This document shows, piece by piece, positions 43,475 to 51,369 of a stretch of DNA of 64,000 nt (positions are counted from its first letter, which is position 1; every line of letters starts with the position of its first letter). The stretch lies in the NCBI RefSeq assembly GCF_006716565.1, contig NZ_VFPG01000002.1, positions 1,240,001 to 1,304,000 on the forward strand, given 5' to 3'. The notes under the pieces were generated by a model, which searched no databases, was not told the DNA's origin, and worked only from the letters and a program-made list of their open reading frames with translations. The position numbers and the translations under genes are program-made. The stretch comes from Nocardia bhagyanarayanae. GTDB lineage: Bacteria; Actinomycetota; Actinomycetes; Mycobacteriales; Mycobacteriaceae.

Positions 43475-44695
43475 ATGCCGGAAGCTGTGATAGTCGCCGC
43501 TGCCCGTTCCCCGATCGGCCGCGCGGGCAAGGGGTCGCTCAAGGACATGCGTCCCGACGACCTGACCGTCCAGATGGTGCGCGCCGCACTGGCCCAGGTG
43601 CCGAACCTGGATCCGGCCCAGGTCGAGGACCTCGTGCTGGGCTGCGGGCAACCCGCGGGTGAGTCGGGCTTCAACATGGCAAGGGTCGTCGCGGTTCTGG
43701 CCGGACTCGACACGGTCCCCGGCACAACGGTCAACCGCTACTGTTCGTCGAGCCTGCAGAGCACCCGGATGGCGCTGCACGCCATCAAGGCGGGCGAGGG
43801 CGACGTGTTCATCTCGGCCGGCGTGGAGACGGTGAGCCGCTTCGGCAAGGGCAACGCCGACGGCCTGCCCGACACCCAGAACCCGATCTTCGCCGACGCG
43901 GTCGCCCGCACCGCCGAGCGCGCCGCCGGTGGCGCCGCGTCCTGGGCCGACCCGCGGCGCAACCGTGTGCTGCCCGATGTCTACATCGCCATGGGCCAGA
44001 CCGCGGAGAACGTCGCCCAGCTCACCGGGATCACCCGCGCCGAGCAGGACGAATTCGGTGTTCGCTCGCAGAATCTGGCCGAAAAGGCCATCGCCAACGG
44101 TTTCTGGGCCACCGACATCACCCCGGTGACGCTGCCCGACGGCACGGTGGTCAGCGCCGACGACGGCCCGCGCCCCGGTGTCACCCTGGAGGCGGTGAGC
44201 CAGCTGAAGCCGGTGTTCCGGCCCGACGGCACCGTCACGGCGGGTAACTGCTGCGCCCTCAACGACGGCGCGGCGGCCCTGGTGATCATGTCCGACACCA
44301 AGGCGAAGGAATTGGGCCTGACCCCGCTCGCGCGAATCGTCAGCACCGGCGTTTCCGGGCTGTCGCCGGAGATCATGGGTCTCGGTCCGATCGAGGCGTC
44401 GAAGCAGGCGCTGAGCCGTGCGGGTCTCACCATCGACGACATCGACTTGGTCGAGATCAACGAGGCCTTCGCCGTGCAGGTGATCGGCTCGGCCCGCGAA
44501 CTCGGCATCCCCGAGGACAAGCTCAACATCAACGGCGGCGCGATCGCGGTGGGTCATCCGTTCGGCATGACCGGCGCCCGGATCACCTCCACCCTGATCA
44601 ACTCACTTCGCTTCCACGACAAGCAGTTCGGGTTGGAGACGATGTGCGTCGGCGGCGGCCAGGGTATGGCGATGGTGCTGGAGCGTCTGTCGTGA
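43475..44695 (+). CDS. Acetyl-CoA C-acyltransferase (thiolase) (406 aa)
   Basis: The nucleophilic Cys is in VNRYCSSSLQ. NEAFAVQ, GGAIAVGHPFGMTGAR with the catalytic His, and the second active Cys in MCVGGGQGMA complete the set for a degradative thiolase, which cleaves 3-oxoacyl-CoA to acetyl-CoA and a shortened acyl-CoA. ACTAAGGAGA precedes the ATG. First gene of a four-gene beta-oxidation-type operon with tight overlaps. Confidence 0.9.
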   Translation: MPEAVIVAAARSPIGRAGKGSLKDMRPDDLTVQMVRAALAQVPNLDPAQVEDLVLGCGQPAGESGFNMARVVAVLAGLDTVPGTTVNRYCSSSLQSTRMALHAIKAGEGDVFISAGVETVSRFGKGNADGLPDTQNPIFADAVARTAERAAGGAASWADPRRNRVLPDVYIAMGQTAENVAQLTGITRAEQDEFGVRSQNLAEKAIANGFWATDITPVTLPDGTVVSADDGPRPGVTLEAVSQLKPVFRPDGTVTAGNCCALNDGAAALVIMSDTKAKELGLTPLARIVSTGVSGLSPEIMGLGPIEASKQALSRAGLTIDDIDLVEINEAFAVQVIGSARELGIPEDKLNINGGAIAVGHPFGMTGARITSTLINSLRFHDKQFGLETMCVGGGQGMAMVLERLS

Positions 44696-45447
44696 CCGGC
44701 CGTTTCGCGGGCAAGACCGCGATCGTCACCGGCGCCAGCCGCGGCATCGGCCTGGGCATCGCGCAGCGATTGGTGGACGACGGTGCGAAGGTCGTCGTCA
44801 CCGCCCGCAAACAGGACGCCCTCGACGCGGCGGTCGAGCAGCTCGGCGGGCCCGAGCATGCCCTCGGTGTCGCCGGGCGTGCCGACGACACCGAGCACCA
44901 GGCCGACGCCGTCGAGCGAGCGATCGCGACCTTCGGCAGTGCCGACCTGCTGGTCAACAACACCGGCATCAACCCGGTTTACGGCCCGATGATCGACATG
45001 GATCTGGCGGCGGCCCGCAAGATCATCGAGGTCAACTGCCTTGCCGCGCTGTCGTGGACGCAGGAAGTGCACAAGGCCTGGATGGCCGAGCACGGTGGCG
45101 CGGTGGTCAACGTGTCGTCGGTGGCGGGGATTCGCCCCGCGCCCGGGATCGGCTTCTACGGCGCGAGCAAGGCGATGCTCACCTACATCACCCAGGAACT
45201 GGCCGTCGAGCTCGGCCCGCAGCTACGGGTCAACGCGGTCGCCCCGGCCGTGGTGAAGACGAAGTTCGCCACCGCCCTCTACGAGGGCCGCGAACAGCAG
45301 CTCGCCGAGACCTACCCGCTCAAGCGGCTCGGCGTGCCCGAGGACATCGCGGGCGCGGTGGCGTTCCTGCTCTCCGACGACGCTGCCTGGATCACCGGTC
45401 AGCTACTGGTCCTCGACGGCGGCGTCACGCTGACCGGCGGCGTCTGA
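44692..45447 (+). CDS. Short-chain dehydrogenase/reductase, first of two (251 aa)
   Basis: Classical SDR with cofactor motif TGASRGIG, LVNNTG, and the catalytic Ser-Tyr-Lys in VVNVSSVAG and FYGASKA. The closing LLVLDGGVTLTGG is typical of 3-oxoacyl reductases. The GTG start overlaps the thiolase stop (GTGA). It is expected to act on 3-hydroxyacyl-CoA or a ring alcohol in the pathway. Confidence 0.85.
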   Translation: MTGRFAGKTAIVTGASRGIGLGIAQRLVDDGAKVVVTARKQDALDAAVEQLGGPEHALGVAGRADDTEHQADAVERAIATFGSADLLVNNTGINPVYGPMIDMDLAAARKIIEVNCLAALSWTQEVHKAWMAEHGGAVVNVSSVAGIRPAPGIGFYGASKAMLTYITQELAVELGPQLRVNAVAPAVVKTKFATALYEGREQQLAETYPLKRLGVPEDIAGAVAFLLSDDAAWITGQLLVLDGGVTLTGGV

Positions 45448-45475
45448 CAACAACATTCGACTCCAGGAGATACCT

Positions 45476-46234
45476 ATGAGCACCCCGACCAAGACCGCGA
45501 TCGTCACCGGCGCGGCGCGCGGCATCGGCGCGGGCGTCGCCCGCCGGCTCGCCGCCGACGGTCTGGCCGTCGCCGTGATCGATCTCGACGAGGTGGCCTG
45601 TAAGCCGGTCGTCGAGCAGATCCAGGCGGCGGGCGGCCGCGCGATCGCCGTCGGCGCCGACGTATCCGACGAGGCCGCCGTCACCGCGGCCGTCGAGCGG
45701 GTCACCGCCGAGCTCGGCGCCCCGACCGTGCTGGTCAACAACGCGGGCGTCATCCGCGACAACCTGCTGTTCCGGATGACCGCCGACGACTGGGACACCG
45801 TGATGAACGTGCACCTGCGCGGGTCGTTCCTGATGACGCGCGCGGTCCAGAAGTACATGACCGAGGCGGGTTTCGGTCGCATCGTCAACCTGTCGAGCAC
45901 CTCGGCCCTCGGCAACCGCGGCCAGGCCAATTACGCGGCGGCCAAGGCGGGTCTGCAGGGCTTCACCAAGACCCTTGCCCTCGAGCTCGGCAAGTTCGGC
46001 GTCACCGCCAATGCCATCGCGCCCGGCTTCATCGAGACCGAGATGACCGCCGCCACCGCGGCGCGTGTCGGTGTCGAGTTCGAGGCTTTCAAGTCCGCCG
46101 CCGCGGCCGAGATCCCGGTCGCGCGAACCGGTGTGCCCGACGACATCGCGCACGCCGTCTCGTTCTTCGTCAGCGAAGGCGCCGGTTTCGTTTCCGGTCA
46201 GGTGCTCTACGTCGCGGGAGGGCCGAAGGCATGA
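45476..46234 (+). CDS. FabG-like 3-oxoacyl reductase (SDR), second (252 aa)
   Basis: SDR motifs are TGAARGIGAG, VLVNNAGVIRDNLLF, IVNLSSTSALGNRGQANYAA with the Tyr and following Lys, and NAIAPGFIETEM; the end is GQVLYVAGGPKA. The sequence is of FabG type, which reduces 3-oxoacyl thioesters or runs in reverse on 3-hydroxyacyl-CoA. CCAGGAGA precedes the ATG. Its stop overlaps the MaoC start. Confidence 0.85.
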   Translation: MSTPTKTAIVTGAARGIGAGVARRLAADGLAVAVIDLDEVACKPVVEQIQAAGGRAIAVGADVSDEAAVTAAVERVTAELGAPTVLVNNAGVIRDNLLFRMTADDWDTVMNVHLRGSFLMTRAVQKYMTEAGFGRIVNLSSTSALGNRGQANYAAAKAGLQGFTKTLALELGKFGVTANAIAPGFIETEMTAATAARVGVEFEAFKSAAAAEIPVARTGVPDDIAHAVSFFVSEGAGFVSGQVLYVAGGPKA

Positions 46235-46683
46235 GGACTTTCCATGGCGTCGCCGAACTCGAGGCCGCCGTCGGCTCCCATCTCGGATACTCCGAGTGGC
46301 ACACCGTCACCCAGTCGCAGATCGACGCCTTCGCCGACGCGACCGGTGACCACCAGTGGATCCACATCGATGCCGAGAAGGCGGCCAACGGCCCGTTCGG
46401 CACGACCATCGCACACGGATACCTGACCCTGTCGCTGGTGCCGCTGCTGGTCGCGCAGGTCTACCGGGTCGAGGGCGTCGCGATGATGATCAACTACGGC
46501 GCCAACAAGTTGCGCTTCCCGGCCCCGGCGCCGGTGGACTCGAAGGTGCGCGCCGGGGTCGAGCTGGTCTCGGTCGCGGCGAGCGCGGCCGGGCACCTGG
46601 TCACCGCCAAGGTCACCATCGAGCGCGAGGGCGGTGATAAACCGGTCTGCGTGGTGGAGTCGTTGACCCTCGTTGTGGGCTGA
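46231..46683 (+). CDS. MaoC-family (R)-specific enoyl-CoA hydratase (150 aa)
   Basis: Single hot-dog hydratase: the catalytic Asp/His pair lies in FADATGDHQWIHID, with the overhang and helix motif GPFGTTIAHGYLTLSL. It hydrates trans-2-enoyl-CoA to (R)-3-hydroxyacyl-CoA, which suits the FabG-like partner immediately upstream (4-bp overlap). Together, dehydrogenase, MaoC, SDR and thiolase give a full beta-oxidation turn. A 10-bp hairpin follows 46 bases after its stop. Confidence 0.9.
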   Translation: MRTFHGVAELEAAVGSHLGYSEWHTVTQSQIDAFADATGDHQWIHIDAEKAANGPFGTTIAHGYLTLSLVPLLVAQVYRVEGVAMMINYGANKLRFPAPAPVDSKVRAGVELVSVAASAAGHLVTAKVTIEREGGDKPVCVVESLTLVVG

Positions 46684-46729
46684 CGGAGATCCGGACCGAC
46701 TCCGGGGAGAAGCAGGTTCCACAGGCGGC

Positions 46730-46753
46730 GGCTGCGGGCCTCGGCCCGCAGCC
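46730..46753 (+). terminator. Terminator of the thiolase operon
   Basis: GGCTGCGGGC and GCCCGCAGCC pair perfectly over 10 bp around CTCG, 46 bases after the MaoC stop. Confidence 0.75.
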
Positions 46754-46797
46754 CGGCCAGGACCGGAACCGAATCCTGCTCGCGGCCCGAAGCTGCG

Positions 46798-46980
46798 TCA
46801 CCTGCCGCCGAGGCGTTCGAGCTCGGATACCAGCCCTCCCACCGAGGACACGACACCCCGGCCCAATGCTGCGGACCCGACATCAGATTGATTCATCGTC
46901 AAGCACTCGGCCACGGCCGACAACGACGCCATCTCCTCGGCACCGAGGACTTCACGCTGATCCGACACGGAAACCATCAT
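46798..46980 (-). CDS. Possible small protein (60 aa)
   Basis: This short frame begins with a double ATG preceded by GGATCGAGG. The amphipathic sequence (LGAEEMASLSAVAECLTMNQ, then VSSVGGLVSELERLGG) looks like two helices. It lies just after the thiolase-operon terminator on the opposite strand. I do not recognise it and it may be spurious. Confidence 0.3.
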   Translation of the reverse strand: MMVSVSDQREVLGAEEMASLSAVAECLTMNQSDVGSAALGRGVVSSVGGLVSELERLGGR

Positions 46981-47104
46981 CCTCGATCCCTGAGTTGGGC
47001 TGGTGCCGGTCCGGGGCGTATTCCAGACGACTCCGCAGCACCTAACATCGACACCCGACCTCCCAGCAGCCGGTACTGTCGATGCCACAGGCACAGGGGG
47101 TGGC

Positions 47105-48007
47105 ATGTCGGTGTTGTGGATGGTCGTCGGCCTCGTCGTATTCGGCGTGGTTCTCGACCGGCTGCTCGGGCTGGCAGAAGCCCGTGGCTGGGTCGGCTCT
47201 CGGGGCAAGTTCGGCTCTGGCGGGGCCGCAGGCCTTTTCGGGGAGTTGCAGGCGTTGTTCGCCCCATCGAGTCAGCACACGCAGCAGGAGATACGCAGCC
47301 GCGAGACACGGGGCCAGCAGCTCGACAGCGCCGCTGACCCGCTGGGCGTCGACCTCGACAACGGCATCGTGCGACTGCGCGGTGAAACCCGTGAACACCC
47401 CCAGCGCGAAGCCGGCCACACTGCCAGAGGACGGGCCGACCGAACAGTTCAGGACATAGCCACATTCACACATTCCGCCGCCGAGACGTCGGTGACGCCC
47501 AGTAGCTTCACGGGCGTGATCTTCGACGCAGAACAACGCGCGCATATGGATGCCTTTGTCGAGGTGGTCGCCACCGACCCCGCTCGGGCGCGGGCAAGTT
47601 TGTCCGACATTCTCGACAACACCGACCCCGACTGGTGGAACAGCGCCGAACAGGTCGTCCAGGAAGCCCTGCGCCTGGACGGATTGCTGTATTTCGACTG
47701 GCGAGACAATGCCCAGGAAATCGCCGATTACCTGGAAGATCTGCCGGGCTTTCCCGAGGCGATGGGCTGGGACTGGTACGACTGGAGCAGGCTCGCGAAC
47801 TGGGATCCGGACGACCGCCACGGTTTCCTGCGGCAACTGGGTGATCGCGCCGCCGACCATGGTGTGGCGGTGATCGGTGTCCTCGTCGACGGAGACGGGC
47901 TCACCCTCGGGTTTGTGCCCAGCGATCGGCTCGGGCGGTTCACCACGGCAGCACAGGCAGCCGGGATCCGAACCTTCGTCTACCGCACAGGCTCACCTGT
48001 GGCTTGA
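47105..48007 (+). CDS. Membrane-anchored protein joining a DUF6191-like and a DUF6630-like part (300 aa)
   Basis: Residues 1-20 form a membrane helix, followed by a segment (FGELQALFAPSSQHTQQEIR, then VDLDNGIVRLRG) like the small DUF6191 membrane proteins, which normally end there. A Gln/Arg/Ala linker leads to an acidic globular part (NSAEQVVQEALRLDGLLYFD, LEDLPGFPEAMGWDWYDWSR, VLVDGDGLTLGFVP) resembling DUF6630. The family names are from pattern memory. The fusion could be natural or the result of a deletion. AGGGGGTGG precedes the ATG. Confidence 0.55.
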   Translation: MSVLWMVVGLVVFGVVLDRLLGLAEARGWVGSRGKFGSGGAAGLFGELQALFAPSSQHTQQEIRSRETRGQQLDSAADPLGVDLDNGIVRLRGETREHPQREAGHTARGRADRTVQDIATFTHSAAETSVTPSSFTGVIFDAEQRAHMDAFVEVVATDPARARASLSDILDNTDPDWWNSAEQVVQEALRLDGLLYFDWRDNAQEIADYLEDLPGFPEAMGWDWYDWSRLANWDPDDRHGFLRQLGDRAADHGVAVIGVLVDGDGLTLGFVPSDRLGRFTTAAQAAGIRTFVYRTGSPVA

Positions 48008-48278
48008 GCAGGCGCGCCACCGACCACGACGGATCGGAACGGACTGCGGCTGCGGCGGGTACTCCACCGGTATCCGGATCGGCCGGGGCGTCCAATGATG
48101 TGCGGCGCGGCCGGCTAGACGGTCGGCCCGCAGGGAAACTCTTCCACCAGGTGCTCCGGCGGATCGCCCGCCGCAGTCTGCCGATTGGGTCATCGAGCAG
48201 ATGACGCTATGAGCTCGGATCGCTGTCGTCGAGGCGTGTCATGGCAGGGGCGTCGTCGGCGTCTCGGCGGAAGCCGGG

Positions 48279-48560
48279 TTGGACCGGGCAGCGGTCGGGT
48301 CTGGGTCGCCGATCGGTGGTGCGGTGTCGGCTGGTCAGGTGTTGGCGCGAGCGCTGGTCGGGCCTGCGTTGCGGGCGGCGGCGGGCAGGCTTCCGGGATC
48401 CATTCGTCCGGTTTGGGAGTACCACTTCGGGTGGAGTGCCAGCACGGGCGTTGTCAACGCGGGGAAGGGGTTTCGTCCTGCTCTGGTGCTCGAAGCCGCC
48501 CGCGTGGTCGGCGGCCGCGTGCAGGATGGGCTGCCTGCCCCGCTACGACAAGCTTGCGAC
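48279..48560 (+). pseudogene. N-terminal fragment of a polyprenyl synthetase
   Basis: The frame reads GQVLARALVGPALRAAAGRL, WEYHFGWSASTG and KGFRPALVLEAARVVGG. This is the conserved N-terminal region of trans-isoprenyl diphosphate synthases, including the KxxRP motif that binds isopentenyl diphosphate. Both Asp-rich catalytic motifs and the rest of the enzyme are absent, as the frame loses similarity after about 48540. It is a dead fragment. Confidence 0.6.
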
Positions 48561-48590
48561 CACCTACCGTGCCGGATTCGTCCTGGCCCT

Positions 48591-48629
48591 CATTGTCGAA
48601 TGCTCAAATTGCCGGCAGACACGACCTAG
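48591..48629. repeat. 39-bp direct repeat, left copy
   Basis: CAT(t/c)GTCG, TGCTCAAAT and AGACACGACCTAG are shared with a second copy at 49116-49154; small compensating indels lie between. The pair brackets the small membrane protein gene and may mark an insertion or duplication. Confidence 0.55.
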
Positions 48630-48700
48630 ACCACCCACCCCACCGCATCTCCACACAACACCCACGGAGCCCCCACGACCGCGAGCTATCGTGAGTCGTC

Positions 48701-49060
48701 ATGATCAAGATCCGCCCAATCCCCGCGGCGCTTCTCTATATTCTCGGTTCAATCCTCCTCGGCCCCACCATCTTCCTGGCCGGCTACCTCATCACCCCCG
48801 CAAACGGCGACTTCTGCGACGTAGGAGCCCATGGCTCCCGTGAACAACGCGACCGCGACTACACCCTGATCGACACAATCCAAACCACCGGCGCAATGGT
48901 CATGCTCCTGCTCGGCGCGCTCGCGCTCGCCTACCTGTGGCTCAACCGCCGAAGAGTAGGCCCGCTCCCCATGGCAGTGCTCAGCGCCGGGATCCTGATC
49001 ATCGCGTCCGGCTACCTCCTGATCCTGAGCGCCGCGCAAAACGGACACCCGACCTGCTGA
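48701..49060 (+). CDS. Small three-helix membrane protein (119 aa)
   Basis: Hydrophobic helices occur at about 8-29, 62-80 and 92-112; the first loop contains FCDVGAHGSREQRDRDY. No ribosome binding site is seen, but TATCGT lies 9 bases before the ATG, suggesting a leaderless message. The gene is bracketed by the 39-bp direct repeats. I do not recognise a family. Confidence 0.55.
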   Translation: MIKIRPIPAALLYILGSILLGPTIFLAGYLITPANGDFCDVGAHGSREQRDRDYTLIDTIQTTGAMVMLLLGALALAYLWLNRRRVGPLPMAVLSAGILIIASGYLLILSAAQNGHPTC

Positions 49061-49115
49061 CCGCAGTGCACCCCGACTCGATCCCCCGGAAAAAGGTTGC
49101 GGCGCCCCCTTCCCT

Positions 49116-49154
49116 CATCGTCGCATTGCTCAAATCCTTGGAGACACGACCTAG
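49116..49154. repeat. 39-bp direct repeat, right copy
   Basis: This is the second copy of the element at 48591-48629; the 13 bases AGACACGACCTAG at its end are identical. Confidence 0.55.
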
Positions 49155-49164
49155 TCGGGCGCTT

Positions 49165-49361
49165 TCACCTCCGGCGGGCTGATCGGCGGCGGGGGACGAG
49201 GTACGCCATCCGGATCGGCCAGCGATAGATTCCCGGTCCGGGTTCGCCGACGGCCTCGATCAGCGCCATGTCGGGGTCGCCGTCGACGCCGATCTCGACA
49301 ACACGAACACGCTCACCCCGCCGGGTCCGAACCGGACGAGGTCACCGCTGTTGAACTCCAC
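49165..49361 (-). pseudogene. Frameshifted small conserved-looking protein
   Basis: From GTG 49361 the frame reads VEFNSGDLVRFGPGG. At the G-run near 49318 a one-base shift restores a coherent continuation (ERVRVVEIGVDGDPDMALIE, then PGIYRWPIRMAYLVP). The joined product is about 65 residues with alternating strands, like a small beta-barrel. I do not recognise the family. It could be a pseudogene or a sequencing error. Confidence 0.35.
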
Positions 49362-49423
49362 GGTCGGTGACCGTAGCCGCTGGTACCGACAGGTCGGTAT
49401 GTGCTCGCGATACGCTGAGTCTT

Positions 49424-49745
49424 GTGGCCGTGCTCGCCCCGATGCTGGCTACCGCCGGACGACCACCTGAAGATGTAGATCGGTGGGCGATCGAGATGAA
49501 ATGGGACGGCATGCGAACCATTTGCGGGACCCGCGGGAATGCGTGGAACTTTTCAGCCGCAGCCGCAACCACGTCACCACGTGCTTCCCCCGAACTCGGA
49601 CCCGCACTCTCCGAGTTGGCCGGTAGCCGAGATCTGATCCTGGACGGGGAGATCGTGCCCCCGACCCGGCGACCAAAGCGCCCTCGTTCGCCCGCCTCCA
49701 GCAGCGCATAGCCGGCTGTTCGACCTCCAGAACTGAGAGATCGTC
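49424..49745 (+). pseudogene. Degenerate N-terminal fragment of an ATP-dependent DNA ligase
   Basis: VLAPMLATAGRPPEDVDRWA and EMKWDGMR match the start of the adenylation domain, including the AMP-accepting Lys of the KxDG motif. Similarity then jumps frames: VELFSRSRNHVTTCF in one, SRDLILDGEIV back in the first, and PSFARLQQRIAG in another. At least two frameshifts and the loss of everything beyond about 110 residues make it non-functional. It derives from a LigC/LigD-type ligase. Confidence 0.65.
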
Positions 49746-49830
49746 GAAGAATTGGCCTTCGAGGAACATCCCCACCGACAGGCCCTCGTTCGTCGTGCCT
49801 CCGATGATTGGACAGCCTTGATACTCCGAG
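49712..49830 (-). pseudogene. Possible C-terminal amidase fragment
   Basis: One minus-strand frame reads GCPIIGGTTNEGLSVGMFLE and DDLSVLEVEQ, similar to the GLPVGLQLxG and VLRxA tail of amidase-signature enzymes. No catalytic Ser-Ser-Lys region is near. The match is short and could be chance. Confidence 0.25.
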
Positions 49831-49981
49831 GTGCGGAAGGTGGAGCGACTCAGGAGGTTTCGATTACCTGACGAAGTCGACGCTGCACGAACAGCGCGGT
49901 CGGACGTCGTCCACCTGCCGGATTCCACGCTATAGCTGCGATTTGATCAGTACACCCGGGCTACCAGAAGGAGTGAAAATC

Positions 49982-50269
49982 ATGAGTGAAGAGCCGAATA
50001 TCGACTGGGACGCCCCCGCCACCGGCCATGACTACGCGGTCTTCCCGGACGGGCGTGTGCCGGTGTACGTGATCCTCACGATCGGCGGCGAGGCCCACTG
50101 TGTGACGCCCTGGCACACCTACAAGGTGCCGCTCATCTTGTCGGCCGTCGAGATGGGCCGGGACGTCGATATTCCCGCCGGCGAGGTCGTCGGCCGCGAG
50201 TTCACCGCGGCAGGTGGACGTGGCGAGCCACTGCACGACTTCCGGCTCGTGCACGACCCGCGCTTGTAG
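49982..50269 (+). CDS. Hypothetical protein (95 aa)
   Basis: AAGGAG lies 8 bases before the ATG, a strong translation signal. The acidic product (SEEPNIDWDAPATGHDYAVF, VYVILTIGGEAHCVTPWHTY) has a mixed alpha/beta pattern and no signal or membrane helix. I do not recognise it. It is intact while its left neighbours are decayed. Confidence 0.55.
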   Translation: MSEEPNIDWDAPATGHDYAVFPDGRVPVYVILTIGGEAHCVTPWHTYKVPLILSAVEMGRDVDIPAGEVVGREFTAAGGRGEPLHDFRLVHDPRL

Positions 50270-50584
50270 CTCGATGGACCGGGTCCACGGGGGGATGCTC
50301 ATTTGCATTGAGCTCCAACGCGAAGGTCGAGCGATATGGATGTCTGCTTGGCCGTGGTGGGCAGCGTCGTTGCCGGGGGAGAACTACATTCTTGGGCGTC
50401 ATCCGGCCTGCCCGCGGGCTAGAGGTCAAGGTGGTGTCGAGGCTGCCGAGCACGGTCGATCCGGGATGGCGCTGCGGAAGCGGTTGCGTGCGACGAGTAT
50501 TTCGGCGGTGAGCGGGGGCGAGGGCAGTCTGCGGATCGCGATTCGGCGGTGAATTCCCCCTCGCCGCTGGTCTTGCTAGTCCAG
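50270..50584. other. Gene-free stretch
   Basis: I see no supported gene, repeat or hairpin in these 315 bases. Confidence 0.4.
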
Positions 50585-50821
50585 TCAGCTGGCCCCGGCC
50601 CGGCCGCGTTGTTCGGCTTCGAGTTGCTCGGCGAGTGCGGCGCGTTCGCGTTGATGCCGGGCCAGCAGGTCGGCGCTGTAGGCGCCCCAAGCGGCGTCCT
50701 CGGCGGCCGTCATGGGAATATCGCCGAATTCGGCTGTCGGATGGGCGTTGAGGAATTGGCGGTACAGCTCGCCCATCTCCCGGCTGTGCCGGCGGTTGAG
50801 CGCGATCCGTCGCGGGTCCAT
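50585..50821 (-). CDS. Hypothetical helical protein (78 aa)
   Basis: The product is charged and mostly helical (RRHSREMGELYRQFLNAHP; ADLLARHQRERAALAEQLEA). AGGTGAGG precedes the ATG. No family recognised. It could be a leftover small gene of an integrative element. Confidence 0.45.
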   Translation of the reverse strand: MDPRRIALNRRHSREMGELYRQFLNAHPTAEFGDIPMTAAEDAAWGAYSADLLARHQRERAALAEQLEAEQRGRAGAS

Positions 50822-50944
50822 ACCTCACCTATTCTCGAGTGCTCGGAGTGCCCCCTCAACACCTAGAGATGCCCGCCACCTTACCCACCGACTTCCTATC
50901 CGGCGGCAAAGGCGCTCCTTGGCCGCCGGTTTGTGCTGGTGCAG

Positions 50945-51160
50945 TCAGCTGGCCGACTGCTCGACTCGGGCCCACGCGAAGTGCTCGGCCAGCGGGCCGT
51001 ACCGATGAATGTTGTATTGATCCGTAGTCGATACGGCTGGATACACCGGCGGCGGTGAGCCCGTGCTGAACCGTACCAGCACGGGATGAAACACATGAAA
51101 CCAAAGACGCACGATCGCAGCGTATTTCGAGCCCCACCGCTGGGTGAGCTCATCCAGCGC
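50945..51160 (-). pseudogene. IS256-type transposase remnant
   Basis: The frame begins ALDELTQRWGSKYAAIVRLW, a recognisable stretch of IS256/Mutator transposases just before the conserved WxxF and TTNAIE region. The following sequence is only vaguely similar and soon unrelated. An 8-bp inverted repeat (CCGTGCTG and CAGCACGG) lies inside. It joins the truncated NUDIX gene at its left edge without a gap. Confidence 0.5.
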
Positions 51161-51369
51161 CCTGTCTCCTCGTGGACCTCTCGCACCACGGCGTCGGTCA
51201 CTGTCTCACCTGCTTCCAGTCCTCCGCCGGGGATGGAGTACAGGTTGTTGTCCGTGCGGTGAATCATCAAGATCCGGCCACGGGCGTCCAGGACGACGGC
51301 GCTCACGGCGACTTTGATGCTGTTGGCGCTCGGAGCTGTCGGATCGTTCAGATAGTCAGTTCGCCCCAT
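51160..51369 (-). pseudogene. NUDIX hydrolase truncated by transposase sequence
   Basis: The first 70 residues are sound: SAVVLDARGRILMIHRTDNN, SIPGGGLEAGE and the completed NUDIX box ending VVREVHEETG. After that Gly the sequence switches to the IS256-type remnant, and the C-terminal half of the domain is missing. AGGTGG precedes ATG 51369, which overlaps the end of the upstream XRE gene. The catalytic box survives but a stable fold is unlikely. Confidence 0.7.
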
